A DNA stretch of 64,000 nt from Enterococcus cecorum (GCF_023221775.1 NZ_JAKUDS010000006.1:1-64000); one strand, 5' to 3'. Shown: positions 31,220-38,537, counted from the stretch's first letter. Notes: generated from the sequence alone by a model not told the origin. Program-made: numbers and translations.

Positions 31220-32413
31220 ATGAGGCTTTATTTTGTGAAAACCAGTCGGAATTATCTGAGTTTTGTTGTTGCTTATTTATTTTATTATTTCTCGTTTGCA
31301 ATTTTTTCTTGCTTGATTGCCGTGTATTTAATGGATAAGGGGTATTCGGCGAGTGAGACTTCGCTAGTCGTTTCGGGTTCTTTTTTAAGTTCGATGATTG
31401 CCCAGCCGATTATTGGTTCGTTAAGTGATCGCTTCTCCTTAAAATCGGTCAATAGCGTCACCTTTTTCTTGGCAGCAGTTGGCGGATTGTGTTTTGCTTA
31501 TGCCGACACGCTGTGGGAATTGATATTGGGCTATAGTTTGGTCTTGGCACTGATTAATGGCAGTAATCCTGTTTTGGAAAAATTCGCCACCATCAGTCCT
31601 TTCAAATACGGTTCAATTCGAGTTTGGGGAACAATTGGCTATGCACTGGGCTCGCAGGCGGCAGGTCTAGTTTATGATTGGATTAGTCCGCGCGCAATTT
31701 TCTTTACTTTTGTGATAACCATGCTGATTTCCATCGGGGGACTGGCCCTCACTCATCCAGATGACCGCAAACAGGCTGCTCTGGAAAAGGCCAAGCAAAC
31801 GGAAGAAAATCATGAGAACAGTTACTTTTTATCGTTATTTAAAAACCGCTTATTTGTACAGTATCTGTTAATTAGTGCAATATTTTATAGCTTGATGAAT
31901 ATGGCCAACACCTATATTCCAGCCATGTTTCAAGCACGAGGACTAGCCATTCATACAGTGTCTAATATTTTATTTTGGGCGGTTCTTTGTGAAGTGCCGG
32001 TAGTCTTTTTCTCTTATTTATTTATGGACCGTTTCAGCAATAAAGTTCTCTTAATCGTGCCCACCTGTATTGTTTTGGCGCAATTTTTAAGTTTCGGGCT
32101 AAATCTCTACTTGCCGATTCAAATTTTTTGGACTTTTCTTGCCAAGCATCCCGCGGGTATGGTCGTGGTGATGATGAATTTGAAAGTGGTCGCTACCTTG
32201 ATTCCAGCCAAACACCAAATGACGGCACTGGCTTTGATTCAAACCGTGCGCAATCTAGCTTCTATTTTTGCCCAAACGATTTTTGGCGTGATTTTAGAAC
32301 ATAGTAATTATCAGGTGATGTTTTCACTTGCAGCCTTAACTTTGAGTGTAGCTTTGGTATTGCTCATCTTTTACAAAATTCCCAAGCGTCCAAAAGAAAA
32401 CATCTTTTCATAA
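31220..32413 (+). CDS. MFS transporter (LacY/nucleoside-type MFS_1-like)
   Basis: Membrane carrier of about 397 residues with 12 hydrophobic segments. The family loop IGSLSDRFSLKSVN follows helix 2, and GSIRVWGTIGYALGSQAAG in helix 4-5 is typical of the MFS_1-like (PPP family) sugar or nucleoside carriers. Two earlier in-frame ATGs (31202, 31211) lie on or too near the GGAG site, so 31220 is preferred. Single gene with its own terminator. Substrate unknown. Confidence 0.82.
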   Translation: MRLYFVKTSRNYLSFVVAYLFYYFSFAIFSCLIAVYLMDKGYSASETSLVVSGSFLSSMIAQPIIGSLSDRFSLKSVNSVTFFLAAVGGLCFAYADTLWELILGYSLVLALINGSNPVLEKFATISPFKYGSIRVWGTIGYALGSQAAGLVYDWISPRAIFFTFVITMLISIGGLALTHPDDRKQAALEKAKQTEENHENSYFLSLFKNRLFVQYLLISAIFYSLMNMANTYIPAMFQARGLAIHTVSNILFWAVLCEVPVVFFSYLFMDRFSNKVLLIVPTCIVLAQFLSFGLNLYLPIQIFWTFLAKHPAGMVVVMMNLKVVATLIPAKHQMTALALIQTVRNLASIFAQTIFGVILEHSNYQVMFSLAALTLSVALVLLIFYKIPKRPKENIFS

Positions 32414-32418
32414 CCGCT

Positions 32419-32454
32419 ACTCCGATAAAGTCTGGTGCTTTGTCGGAGTTTTTT
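32419..32454 (+). terminator. Terminator after MFS gene
   Basis: ACTCCGATAAAG pairs with CTTTGTCGGAGT, followed by TTTTT. Confidence 0.88.
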
Positions 32455-32460
32455 GCTTTA

Positions 32461-32556
32461 CACATACAACACTTTTTTAGGCGAATTGAATCCATCTATC
32501 CTTTGGTGCGCAAGGCTTACAGCGATTTTTGGAACTTGCAACTGTCAAACTTTTTT
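32461..32556. repeat. Dispersed repeat, core copy B
   Basis: CACATACAAC to CAACTGTCAAA core of the family, inserted between the MFS terminator and the hicAB promoter. The left arm of the long copies is missing. Confidence 0.85.
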
Positions 32557-32574
32557 ATCACTTATCTCTTTTTA

Positions 32575-32603
32575 TTTACAACACGCCCTGTACGTACTAT
32601 AAT
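32575..32603 (+). promoter_or_regulatory. hicAB promoter
   Basis: TTTACA and TATAAT with exactly 17 bp between them, 27 bp before the hicA start. Autoregulation by HicB is the family norm. Confidence 0.75.
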
Positions 32604-32629
32604 TAATTTAACTGGAGGTGGTATTTTAT

Positions 32630-32815
32630 ATGCCAATGACAGTTAGAGAAGCTGTTCAGCTACTTATCACGGCAGGATTTGTTGAGGTAAAAGGTGGGAA
32701 AGGCTCGCATAGAAAATTTGAAAAAGCAAATGTAAGACCTGTAATCCTTCCTAGTCACGGCAAAGAACTCTCCCGGATAGTAGAGAGAACAGTACGTAAG
32801 GCAGTGGAAAATTAG
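32630..32815 (+). CDS. hicA: HicA family mRNA interferase toxin
   Basis: Small basic toxin of 61 residues with a double-stranded RNA-binding-like fold. MPMTVREAVQLLITAGF is followed by KGGKGSHRKFEKAN, where GSH carries the catalytic His, and a basic tail. In this family the toxin cleaves mRNA and is neutralised by HicB. The ATG at 32630 has GGAGG upstream; a GTG at 32618 sits on the ribosome site. hicB follows after 40 bp. Confidence 0.9.
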   Translation: MPMTVREAVQLLITAGFVEVKGGKGSHRKFEKANVRPVILPSHGKELSRIVERTVRKAVEN

Positions 32816-32855
32816 TCCGCTGTCTTACACAAATAAATAAATGGAGGAAAATGTG

Positions 32856-33242
32856 ATGATTAAAGTATACTCTGCAGTTTTTGAACAAGATCCTGTTGGC
32901 TATGGAATCTATTTTCCTGATATTGAGGGCGCAGTAACCCAAGGAACAACAATAGAAGAAGGAATCAATAATGCTTCAGACGCTTTAGGAATGATGTTGG
33001 CAGACTTAATTGAAAATGAAATTCCTTTACCTCAACCAACAAATATAAATGAGATTAAAATTGATGAAAATACCCAATTTAAAACATTAATTAGTGTTGA
33101 TTTAGCTGATTACTTAAAAGAAACTAAACTTGATAAAAAAACTGTCAAAATCCCTCATTGGTTAAATGTACGGGCGATTAAAGCAAATGTTAATTTTTCA
33201 AAAACCCTATCTGATGCTTTGATTGAAAAATTAGGTGTTTAA
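32856..33242 (+). CDS. hicB: HicB family antitoxin
   Basis: Antitoxin of ~128 residues. The N-terminal partial RNase H-like fold has YGIYFPDIEGAVTQGTTIEEG, ISNASDAL-like helices and IPLPQPT. The C-terminal ribbon-helix-helix/HTH region reads TVKIPHWLNVRAIKANVNFS. The start at 32856 is chosen because the earlier ATG at 32841 contains the GGAGG site. Pairs with hicA upstream and probably represses the shared promoter. Confidence 0.92.
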   Translation: MIKVYSAVFEQDPVGYGIYFPDIEGAVTQGTTIEEGINNASDALGMMLADLIENEIPLPQPTNINEIKIDENTQFKTLISVDLADYLKETKLDKKTVKIPHWLNVRAIKANVNFSKTLSDALIEKLGV

Positions 33243-33254
33243 ACAGAATAACTT

Positions 33255-33298
33255 GCGGATAATTGAAACGATTATAGTCGTGATTATCCGCTATTTTT
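33255..33298 (+). terminator. Terminator after hicB
   Basis: GCGGATAAT pairs with ATTATCCGC, followed by TATTTTT. Confidence 0.82.
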
Positions 33299-33315
33299 AT
33301 CTCATTTTTGATTAC

Positions 33316-33467
33316 CACATACAACACTTTTTCAGGCGAATTGAATCCACCTATCCGTTGGTGCGAAAGGGTTACAGCGATTTTTGGAACTTGCAACTGT
33401 CAAAGAATTTACAGTCCTCTCCACTCTATACGATAGATTATTGAGAGACGATAAAAAATCAGCCATT
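33316..33467. repeat. Dispersed repeat, copy C with right extension
   Basis: Core 33316-33404 plus a right extension (CTCTCCACTCTATACGATAG and following AT-rich bases) shared with copies at 44.2 and 46.2 kb. Confidence 0.85.
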
Positions 33468-33484
33468 AGCACAAATGACTGATT
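33452..33484 (-). terminator. Terminator of the first bacteriocin-type operon
   Basis: AATCAGTCATT pairs with AATGGCTGATT on the minus strand, followed by TTTTTT; it lies 12 bp below the last small gene and partly inside the repeat. Confidence 0.7.
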
Positions 33485-33495
33485 GGTAAGTTGTA

Positions 33496-33660
33496 TTATG
33501 ATAACAAAGCTTGGGCTAAATTCCTACCAAAATCTTTCCCACTTTCGTAAATCGTCGCAAAAAGCGTTGGATAAATGGCTAAAAACAATATGAAAATAAG
33601 CACTCCCACAGCCACAAGTCCATAATATTTCATTGGTTTTTCTTTTATATTCTTGAACAT
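33496..33660 (-). CDS. Small membrane protein of the bacteriocin region (SGKDFGRNLA family)
   Basis: 54 residues with a basic start (MFKNIKEKPMKYYG), one hydrophobic helix (about 15-32) and the polar tail ATIYESGKDFGRNLAQALLS. AAGGAG precedes the ATG. A decayed paralogue with the same tail is at 36048-36221. It could be an immunity or accessory protein, or a leaderless peptide; the family is not recognised. Confidence 0.7.
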   Translation of the reverse strand: MFKNIKEKPMKYYGLVAVGVLIFILFLAIYPTLFATIYESGKDFGRNLAQALLS

Positions 33661-33694
33661 TCCATCTTTCTCCTTGTAAACACCATGTTATTCA

Positions 33695-33853
33695 TTAATG
33701 TAGCATAAAATAAACTGCTTTCCCAATCGCTTCACCTAGAAGATATAACCCTACTGCACAAAGAACAATTGTTGTAAAAGTCTCCCATAATTTTGGATTC
33801 TGATCTGATTCAAAGAAAAAAGTTTTTAGTGAAATTTTGTTTGGTTTGTTCAT
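33695..33853 (-). CDS. Small membrane protein of the bacteriocin region (GExIG family)
   Basis: 52 residues. A polar N terminus (MNKPNKISLKTFFFESDQ) leads into a hydrophobic helix with YLLGEAIGKAVYF. The ATG at 33853 has GGAGG nine bases away; the ATG two codons earlier is too close. A paralogue at 36572-36733 keeps the (L/F)FK/T-FFF start and the Y-(L/V)(L/I)GE-(A/T)IG motif. Same operon as its neighbours. Function unknown. Confidence 0.7.
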   Translation of the reverse strand: MNKPNKISLKTFFFESDQNPKLWETFTTIVLCAVGLYLLGEAIGKAVYFMLH

Positions 33854-33952
33854 ATTCATTCTCCTCCTTATTATTTATCACTATTTTTTCAAAAGGTTCA
33901 TCTGTTAAATTCACCTGTGCCATGAATACCCAACATTTATAAACAGCGGCTT

Positions 33953-34150
33953 TTATCCTTCATTAACAAATAAAATAATCCCATAGAAGATAAGGATGGG
34001 GATCAATAATAGCATCACTTTATCTATCAAAATCGTATCATTATAGACAAATGTTTTAGAGATAAATAACACAGTTAGTAAACTATAAACAAATAAATAG
34101 CGGTCAACTTTACTCGCTCTTTTCTTTTGGTGTGACCATCGATGAATCAT
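33953..34150 (-). CDS. Conserved 65-residue membrane protein, first gene of bacteriocin operon 1
   Basis: MIHRWSHQKKRASKVDRYLF followed by two hydrophobic helices. It is 92% or more identical to the protein at 36979-37176, and the upstream DNA is conserved as well, so this is a recent duplication of gene plus promoter. GGAGG lies eight bases before ATG. Being first behind a regulated promoter, it may be an immunity or accessory protein. No homologue is recognised. Confidence 0.8.
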   Translation of the reverse strand: MIHRWSHQKKRASKVDRYLFVYSLLTVLFISKTFVYNDTILIDKVMLLLIPILIFYGIILFVNEG

Positions 34151-34220
34151 TATCCATTCCTCCTAAAATTTCGCTTCTTGCTAAGACGATTATGACATAT
34201 TTTTGACGAGCCGTGTGCAA

Positions 34221-34251
34221 TCCTTCCTAAATGGCCAAAAATCATTCCTGA
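34221..34251 (-). promoter_or_regulatory. LytTR-type direct repeats, bacteriocin operon 1
   Basis: On the minus strand TCAGGAATGA and TTAGGAAGGA lie 21 bp apart, two helical turns, as for AgrA/PlnC-type regulators. CATAAT follows at ~34185 as a -10. The same repeats occur at 37248-37278 and 40823-40854. Confidence 0.8.
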
Positions 34252-34323
34252 ATGGTCTATTTTACCTAGAAGATACCCTTTTACACAGATAAAAATCAGA
34301 TTTCCCGCTATAAAAACGATTCT

Positions 34324-34452
34324 TTAGAGATGCTCTTTTATGAATTGAAAAACAAATGATGCTATGAAAAAGAAAACAAAAACTTTCAAATAAGTACTAG
34401 GTTTCTTAAAATTCCAATTAAGTTTCATGACATTATTAAACAAATATTCCAA
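34324..34452 (-). CDS. Small basic membrane peptide in the bacteriocin region
   Basis: With a TTG start at 34452 it has 42 residues; an internal ATG at 34428 gives 34 residues beginning MKLNWNFKKPSTYLK. One hydrophobic helix (VFVFFFIASFVF) is followed by QFIKEHL. It directly follows the 61-residue gene upstream (2 bp gap). Its place after an immunity-like gene matches the decayed MKLSTFF gene at 36048-36221. Confidence 0.5.
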   Translation of the reverse strand: MEYLFNNVMKLNWNFKKPSTYLKVFVFFFIASFVFQFIKEHL

Positions 34453-34454
34453 AT

Positions 34455-34640
34455 TTAATCACGCTTCCTTTCTTTGTGAAGTACAAAATAAATCAGGAAA
34501 CAAGATGAAGTAGTTAAAAATGTAAACAATAAGTAACTTTTGCTGATTGGATGATTCACTAATAAACTATACCCAATAAAAATTGGATGAAGAAATATAT
34601 TTACCAATAGCAATATATTTACTAAATTTTTTCCATTCAT
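34455..34640 (-). CDS. Two-helix membrane protein, bacteriocin-immunity-like
   Basis: 61 residues, two hydrophobic helices separated by NHPISKSY and a basic end (HKERKRD). A frameshifted paralogue (36222-36403) shares VN-L-N-HP-YxxYNHPIxKxYLLFT. In that copy it follows a double-glycine bacteriocin gene, which makes an immunity role likely. The family is not recognised by name. Confidence 0.68.
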   Translation of the reverse strand: MNGKNLVNILLLVNIFLHPIFIGYSLLVNHPISKSYLLFTFLTTSSCFLIYFVLHKERKRD

Positions 34641-34673
34641 TATTTGACATCCTCCACTTCCTATTCTTAATTC

Positions 34674-34865
34674 TCAATCATGCCCTGTACTTTCCTTATA
34701 GATAAGTAAAACAAAAAACAAAACCGAAGCTATATAAGCTACAGGAATGGAAAGTAACCAGTTTGGCGCATGAAAGATATTCAGATCATTTAATATCGAT
34801 AAAATAAAATGACCTAGGCTACTTATAAACAAAATCATTTCTAGTAAATATTTGCGAATATTCAT
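34674..34865 (-). CDS. Two-helix membrane protein in the bacteriocin region
   Basis: 63 residues (MNIRKYLLEMILFISSLGHF to IYKESTGHD) with two hydrophobic helices around a polar NIFHAPNW loop. GGGGAG-type site upstream. Same strand and spacing as the neighbouring small genes. Possible immunity protein; no family recognised. Confidence 0.6.
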   Translation of the reverse strand: MNIRKYLLEMILFISSLGHFILSILNDLNIFHAPNWLLSIPVAYIASVLFFVLLIYKESTGHD

Positions 34866-35202
34866 CCTAACTCCCCTTTCTTTTTAAAACTCATTAAACA
34901 TTTGTAACTAATGGAAACACACATCAAATTATTCGTGCTACCTAGAACTCTTAAGCAAAGATACAATTCTTTCATCACTTAACCCATGTTGGCTTTACGT
35001 TTACCTTTAAGACTTCGATATATTAAGCAATCTCATCCACTATTTAGACTTGTATTCCATTTCTGTTCGTAGGCTTGTTGACTTTGCTGCATGATTTCTC
35101 CCCTAGATATTATTGCTGTCGGCTTGCGGTTCACTACACTTGCAGGCACTAAAGAGAAGTCGCATCATGCTTGCATAGTGCCTAAGTATCTAATTTTTGT
35201 TA
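34866..35202. other. Non-coding stretch inside the bacteriocin region
   Basis: No open gene. The part 35040-35180 is richer in G and C than its surroundings and has stem-forming segments (for example GTGCCTGCAAGTGTAGTG near its partner GCACTATGCAAGC). It looks like a fragment of a mobile element or structured RNA, but I cannot name it. Confidence 0.45.
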
Positions 35203-35397
35203 TTATTCTCCTTTATATTTTTTTAGTTTACTAAAAATGAGAATTGACATAGCATACCAGTTGATTGTCCATATAAGAAAATCAAGCAATAGACTAGAAA
35301 ATGAATGAAACTTAATTATTGGAGACAAAATAATAAATGCCACTACATTCACTAAAAAATCTTTTATTATATATTTACAGTCTATTTTAAGATTCAT
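35203..35397 (-). CDS. Small membrane protein in the bacteriocin region
   Basis: 64 residues with two hydrophobic helices (FLVNVVAFIILSPII and LIWTINWYAMSILIF) and a basic C terminus KLKKYKGE. A ribosome site (GGAG) is close by. Candidate immunity protein from size, topology and place. No family recognised. Confidence 0.58.
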   Translation of the reverse strand: MNLKIDCKYIIKDFLVNVVAFIILSPIIKFHSFSSLLLDFLIWTINWYAMSILIFSKLKKYKGE

Positions 35398-35446
35398 TTT
35401 TCATTTCTCCACGTAATTTCAAAAAAATTTTACCTTAAGTTCATGA

Positions 35447-35596
35447 TTAAATGTTATTTAAAGCTAAATGGACAATGATTGGACAACGAATATCTTTAGT
35501 AAAGTGATAAACGCTCGCTAATACCCAACCGATAATACTATTTAAATCGAAAAAGGAGTAAATATTGATATTGTTAAAGCTAATTATTTCTGATTT
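35447..35596 (-). pseudogene. C-terminal remnant of a CPBP intramembrane protease
   Basis: A ~49-codon stretch without start reads IIGWVLASVYHFTKDIRCPI then IVHLALNN. This is the last helix and HxxxN motif of CPBP (Abi/CAAX-like) proteins, often linked with bacteriocin immunity. The EExxxR part is gone. Confidence 0.75.
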
Positions 35597-35619
35597 CTAG
35601 ATTATATCAAAGAATTAGT

Positions 35620-35763
35620 CTATATAAATCTCATCAAATATATCATTGTTAAAGTCGCTATAGTTATTTTTCTCTTTTTTTTATCTTTTATAAAATAGAA
35701 GGTAGTTAAAAGAGAAACTAAATAAATTAGAGCGATAAATAATTCTTTATGTATAATATTCAT
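35620..35763 (-). CDS. 47-residue membrane protein, immunity candidate
   Basis: Starts MNIIHKELFIALIYLVSLLT, has one hydrophobic helix, a KDKKKRK stretch and a second short helix. GAAGGAG lies eight bases before the ATG. It follows the double-glycine peptide gene at 35868-35993, the usual place for a dedicated immunity gene. Not recognised. Confidence 0.6.
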   Translation of the reverse strand: MNIIHKELFIALIYLVSLLTTFYFIKDKKKRKITIATLTMIYLMRFI

Positions 35764-35867
35764 ATCATGTCTCCTTCAAACAGTTTTTTTCAAACCCAAA
35801 ATTTAATTCCAGGATTAGGTATGGATAATAATTTATAAAAAATAGTAATCACTCCCTTCAAAAATAT

Positions 35868-35993
35868 TTATTTTTTTCTAGGTCCAAACAAAATTGGTAC
35901 CGGTATGATTTTTAGTGCATTTATTAAAAAATTGCTTCCACCGTTAACTCTTTCAAGATTATAGGCATTTAATTTTTGATATTTTTCCTCCAT
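35868..35993 (-). CDS. Double-glycine leader peptide, class II bacteriocin candidate
   Basis: A 41-residue precursor. The leader (MEEKYQKLNAYNLERVNGG) has the hydrophobic pattern and GG end processed by C39 peptidase exporters. The mature part has 22 residues, starting SNFLINALKII and ending LFGPRKK: hydrophobic with a basic tail. An in-frame ATG two codons earlier (35999) is an alternative start; ribosome signals are weak. Followed by a small immunity-type gene. The very short mature part could also act as a signal. Confidence 0.72.
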   Translation of the reverse strand: MEEKYQKLNAYNLERVNGGSNFLINALKIIPVPILFGPRKK

Positions 35994-36047
35994 AATCATA
36001 TGCTTTTTCGATAAAATACCTAGCTACATATTTAGTTAAAATCACTA

Positions 36048-36221
36048 TTATAAAATAGCTCTAGCAAGGTTTCTACCAAAATCTTTACCAGAATTATATA
36101 TTGTTTCAAATAATGAAGGACAAATTGATATAAATGCTACTATAGCAATTATGGCCAAAATAAGACAAAAAATATATTTTGGTTCAGTTTAGATATTTTG
36201 GAAAAATGTAGATAATTTCAT
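36048..36221 (-). pseudogene. Nonsense-mutated paralogue of the SGKDFGRNLA small membrane protein
   Basis: Reads MKLSTFFQNI, then TAA at codon 11, then continues in frame through a hydrophobic helix to SLFETIYNSGKDFGRNLARA. The tail matches the intact gene at 33496-33660. A single substitution in a Lys codon would explain the stop. Confidence 0.8.
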
Positions 36222-36403
36222 TTATTTTCTTCCTTTCTTTTTATTGATAACAAAAAACAGTAATAAACTTGATGAAATAGTTAGTAAAGTGAATAATAGA
36301 TAAATTTTATTTATTGGATGATTATATATAATATATATTGGATGAATAACTATATTAGTAATTAATACGAAATTGACTATTTTTTTGGATCAATATTATT
36401 CAC
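36222..36403 (-). pseudogene. Frameshifted immunity-like gene
   Basis: A GTG start at 36403 overlaps the bacteriocin stop and leads into NNIDPKK followed by TAG. One more A in the A7 tract would restore the frame into IVNFVLITN and onward to LLFTLLTISS and KKKGRK, a clear paralogue of 34455-34640. It is an immunity gene broken, or switched, at a homopolymer. Confidence 0.72.
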
Positions 36404-36561
36404 CTACCGTTTTTTATTGCTTGTCCAATGCCTACTTCCACTCCAAAAGTTCTAACAAAAATTCCATTTCCTGTTGCAATCATTGTTCCCGTAATTAGTA
36501 CTCCCCCGTTAATTTGGTCTAAACCGTTTTCACTCATTTGTTTAAATTTTGTTGTATTCAT
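36400..36561 (-). CDS. Class II bacteriocin precursor with double-glycine leader
   Basis: 53 residues. The leader MNTTKFKQMSENGLDQINGG is a textbook double-glycine leader, 20 residues with hydrophobic positions -4, -7, -12 and -15 and GG at the end. The mature part of 33 residues begins VLITGTMIATGNG, includes the GxxxG motif GVEVG and ends AIKNGR. AGGAGGG precedes the ATG. GxxxG and length suggest a two-peptide (class IIb) component. It lies in operon 2 behind LytTR-type repeats. No known bacteriocin is recognised. Confidence 0.85.
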   Translation of the reverse strand: MNTTKFKQMSENGLDQINGGVLITGTMIATGNGIFVRTFGVEVGIGQAIKNGR

Positions 36562-36571
36562 AAAAGCCCTC

Positions 36572-36733
36572 CTAATTCATAATGTTAAATAGCCAATGTC
36601 CAATTGTTTCTCCGATAACATACATGGCTGCAGTAAATAAAAACATTGTTAAAAATATGTTGAAAATTTTTTGCGTTTTATCATCTACTGAACCAGTGAA
36701 AAAGAATTTTAAAAAATGACCTATTTTATTCAA
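36572..36733 (-). CDS. Small membrane protein (GExIG family), copy 2
   Basis: 53 residues from a TTG start with GGAGGG at 6-7 bases. A basic start (NKIGHFLKFFF) leads to a hydrophobic helix with MYVIGETIGHWLF. Paralogue of 33695-33853. It directly precedes the bacteriocin gene, so it may belong to the peptide's production or protection. Confidence 0.68.
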   Translation of the reverse strand: MNKIGHFLKFFFTGSVDDKTQKIFNIFLTMFLFTAAMYVIGETIGHWLFNIMN

Positions 36734-36739
36734 TATTTT

Positions 36740-36978
36740 TCCCTCCTAGTGTTTGATATAATAGAGTAGTGGTCAATAGTAGTCCTCTTTTCTAATATGT
36801 AAAATCTACCCTATTTAGTAGCTCTTACATACCAATAATGGTTTATTTTTTCTTAGTTTGACAATCTCAATAACAAGCCTTACAATTCTTAGTTATCTAA
36901 TTTTTATTTTATTTAATCCGTTTCATTTTTACAGTTATGGGATTATATCAATTGATTTACCTAAATTAACATCACTTT
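36740..36978. other. Intergenic within bacteriocin operon 2
   Basis: AT-rich, no gene seen between the first gene and the GExIG gene. The equivalent gap in operon 1 is only ~100 bp. Confidence 0.4.
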
Positions 36979-37176
36979 CTACCCTTCTTTAACAAACAAA
37001 ATAATCCCATAGAAAATAAGAAGTGGAATCAATAATAAAATCATTTTATCTATCAAAATCATATCATTGTAGACAAATGTTTTAGAGATAAATAACACAG
37101 TTAGTAAACTATAAACAAATAAATAGCGGTCAACTTTACTCGCTCTTTTCTTTTGGTGTGACCATCGATGAATCAT
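36979..37176 (-). CDS. Conserved 65-residue membrane protein, first gene of bacteriocin operon 2
   Basis: Near-identical copy of 33953-34150 (changes such as Thr to Met and Val to Met/Ile in the second half). GGAGG site and upstream repeats are also duplicated. Two hydrophobic helices after MIHRWSHQKKRASKVDRYLF. Confidence 0.8.
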   Translation of the reverse strand: MIHRWSHQKKRASKVDRYLFVYSLLTVLFISKTFVYNDMILIDKMILLLIPLLIFYGIILFVKEG

Positions 37177-37247
37177 TATCCATTCCTCCTAAAAATTTTG
37201 CTTCTTTCTAAGATGATTATGACATATTTTTGACGAGCCGTGTTCAA

Positions 37248-37278
37248 ACCTTCCTGAATGGCCCAAAATCATTCCTGG
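37248..37278 (-). promoter_or_regulatory. LytTR-type direct repeats, bacteriocin operon 2
   Basis: On the minus strand CCAGGAATGA and TCAGGAAGGT lie 21 bp apart, with CATAAT further down as -10. Same motif as the other two sites. Confidence 0.8.
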
Positions 37279-37367
37279 ATGGTCTATTTTACCTGGAAAA
37301 TATGCTCTTCGCTGACTTTATTATATTGATAAAAATTATTTCACTCTGATTAGAGTATAAATAAAAA

Positions 37368-37412
37368 AAGAATATTCCAGAATGACATCGATGTCACTTT
37401 GGAATATCCTCT
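37368..37412 (-). terminator. Terminator of the RNPP-like regulator
   Basis: GGATATTCC and GGAATATTCT form the outer stem, GACATCGATGTC the inner one, followed on the minus strand by a T run. It overlaps the last codons. Confidence 0.7.
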
Positions 37413-38281
37413 TCTTTTTCTTTCATCAAATTTTTTATCAGCACATCATCTTCTAATAATTCTGCAAATTGGATAGCTTTATCATACAGAACTGAAGCTT
37501 TCTCGAAATTTTTGTCTACTAAAACATGATATTTTGCTTTTACGGCGTATACCAAGGGTTTATGCTGATAATTGTTTGTCTCTGCTATAATCCTGTCTAA
37601 CAGGTTTGCATATTCTAAAAATTTATTTGGGTCTATTCTAACAATTATATTTAATATTATACGTTCCAGCATATAAAGATTGTCGTAATTACTGTAATCA
37701 ATATTTTTTATTACTTTGGTAGAAAGTTCATCAAAATATTGATTATCTTCTAATCCCATGATACAGCATAAGAAATATAGCCTAATTATGAACAAATCAT
37801 TGTATGTATATCTATCTTTCTTGAGTACTTGTTTAAAGTATTCATCCAAAAAACTTATCGCATAGTTAGGATTTTGAGTACTATACACATCTAATTCTAA
37901 TTGCATAGCCTCTATAATGACTTGTTCTTCTTCAGGTAAATTATCATAATAATCTACATAAATTTTATCAATCAAATCAGATTTATGATTTATCCTACCT
38001 TCATCTCCATAAGCCCTATATTTAATTAGCTTATTTTTTATTTCTAAATATTTTTTTGGTAAAATTATCTTATCTATATCTATTAAATCACGCATATCTA
38101 CACCTAGCTGTTCAGATATGTATTTTATTTTTGTTAGACTAGGTAATGATTCTCCTTTTTCAATTCTAACTAACTGCCGAATGGTTAATTCAGATTCATC
38201 ATTGCAAATATCCAATTGAGTGAATCCTTTATCTACCCTGATTGATTTTATTTTTTTCCCTAATTCTTCTTTTAAATTCAT
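37394..38281 (-). CDS. XRE-TPR regulator (RNPP/PlcR-like)
   Basis: About 295 residues. An N-terminal XRE helix-turn-helix (IKSIRVDKGFTQLDICNDES and RQLVRIEKGESLPS) is followed by five or more degenerate helical repeats with TPR-like spacing, ending AIQFAELLEDDVLIKNLMKE. This layout is that of peptide-pheromone receptors in the RNPP family. The ATG at 38281 is chosen over a GTG three codons up. It sits between the bacteriocin operons and the three-component cassette and may add a second control layer. No cognate small peptide gene is seen directly beside it. Confidence 0.82.
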   Translation of the reverse strand: MNLKEELGKKIKSIRVDKGFTQLDICNDESELTIRQLVRIEKGESLPSLTKIKYISEQLGVDMRDLIDIDKIILPKKYLEIKNKLIKYRAYGDEGRINHKSDLIDKIYVDYYDNLPEEEQVIIEAMQLELDVYSTQNPNYAISFLDEYFKQVLKKDRYTYNDLFIIRLYFLCCIMGLEDNQYFDELSTKVIKNIDYSNYDNLYMLERIILNIIVRIDPNKFLEYANLLDRIIAETNNYQHKPLVYAVKAKYHVLVDKNFEKASVLYDKAIQFAELLEDDVLIKNLMKEKEEDIPK

Positions 38282-38465
38282 CAAATGCACTTCCTAAAAC
38301 CAACTTACTAAACATATTATATCATTAGCCTTTATTACTATCTATATTATCTTATATAATCAAAATTAAGCCTTTATTTAGCTTACATATTATTATGGCA
38401 GGTCAAAACATCACTCTTTTTTGATAAGACGTTTTTGGTATTCTTTAATCAGGAATTGAGTTTAA

Positions 38466-38513
38466 AAAAAAGAATAGTCAAGCCAAAATAAATTAGCATT
38501 GAATATTCTTTTA
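38466..38513 (-). terminator. Terminator after the LytTR regulator
   Basis: AAAAGAATA pairs with TATTCTTTT across a ~28-base loop, with an eight-T tail on the minus strand. Confidence 0.65.
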
Positions 38514-38537
38514 ACGTATAAGAATAAAGGAAATAGC

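Noticed and set aside
35760-35868. A ~20-codon frame between the second double-glycine peptide and the 47-residue gene (GGGAG then ATT start)
   Set aside because: Only a GTG on top of the ribosome site or a non-standard start is possible; too weak to list as a gene.
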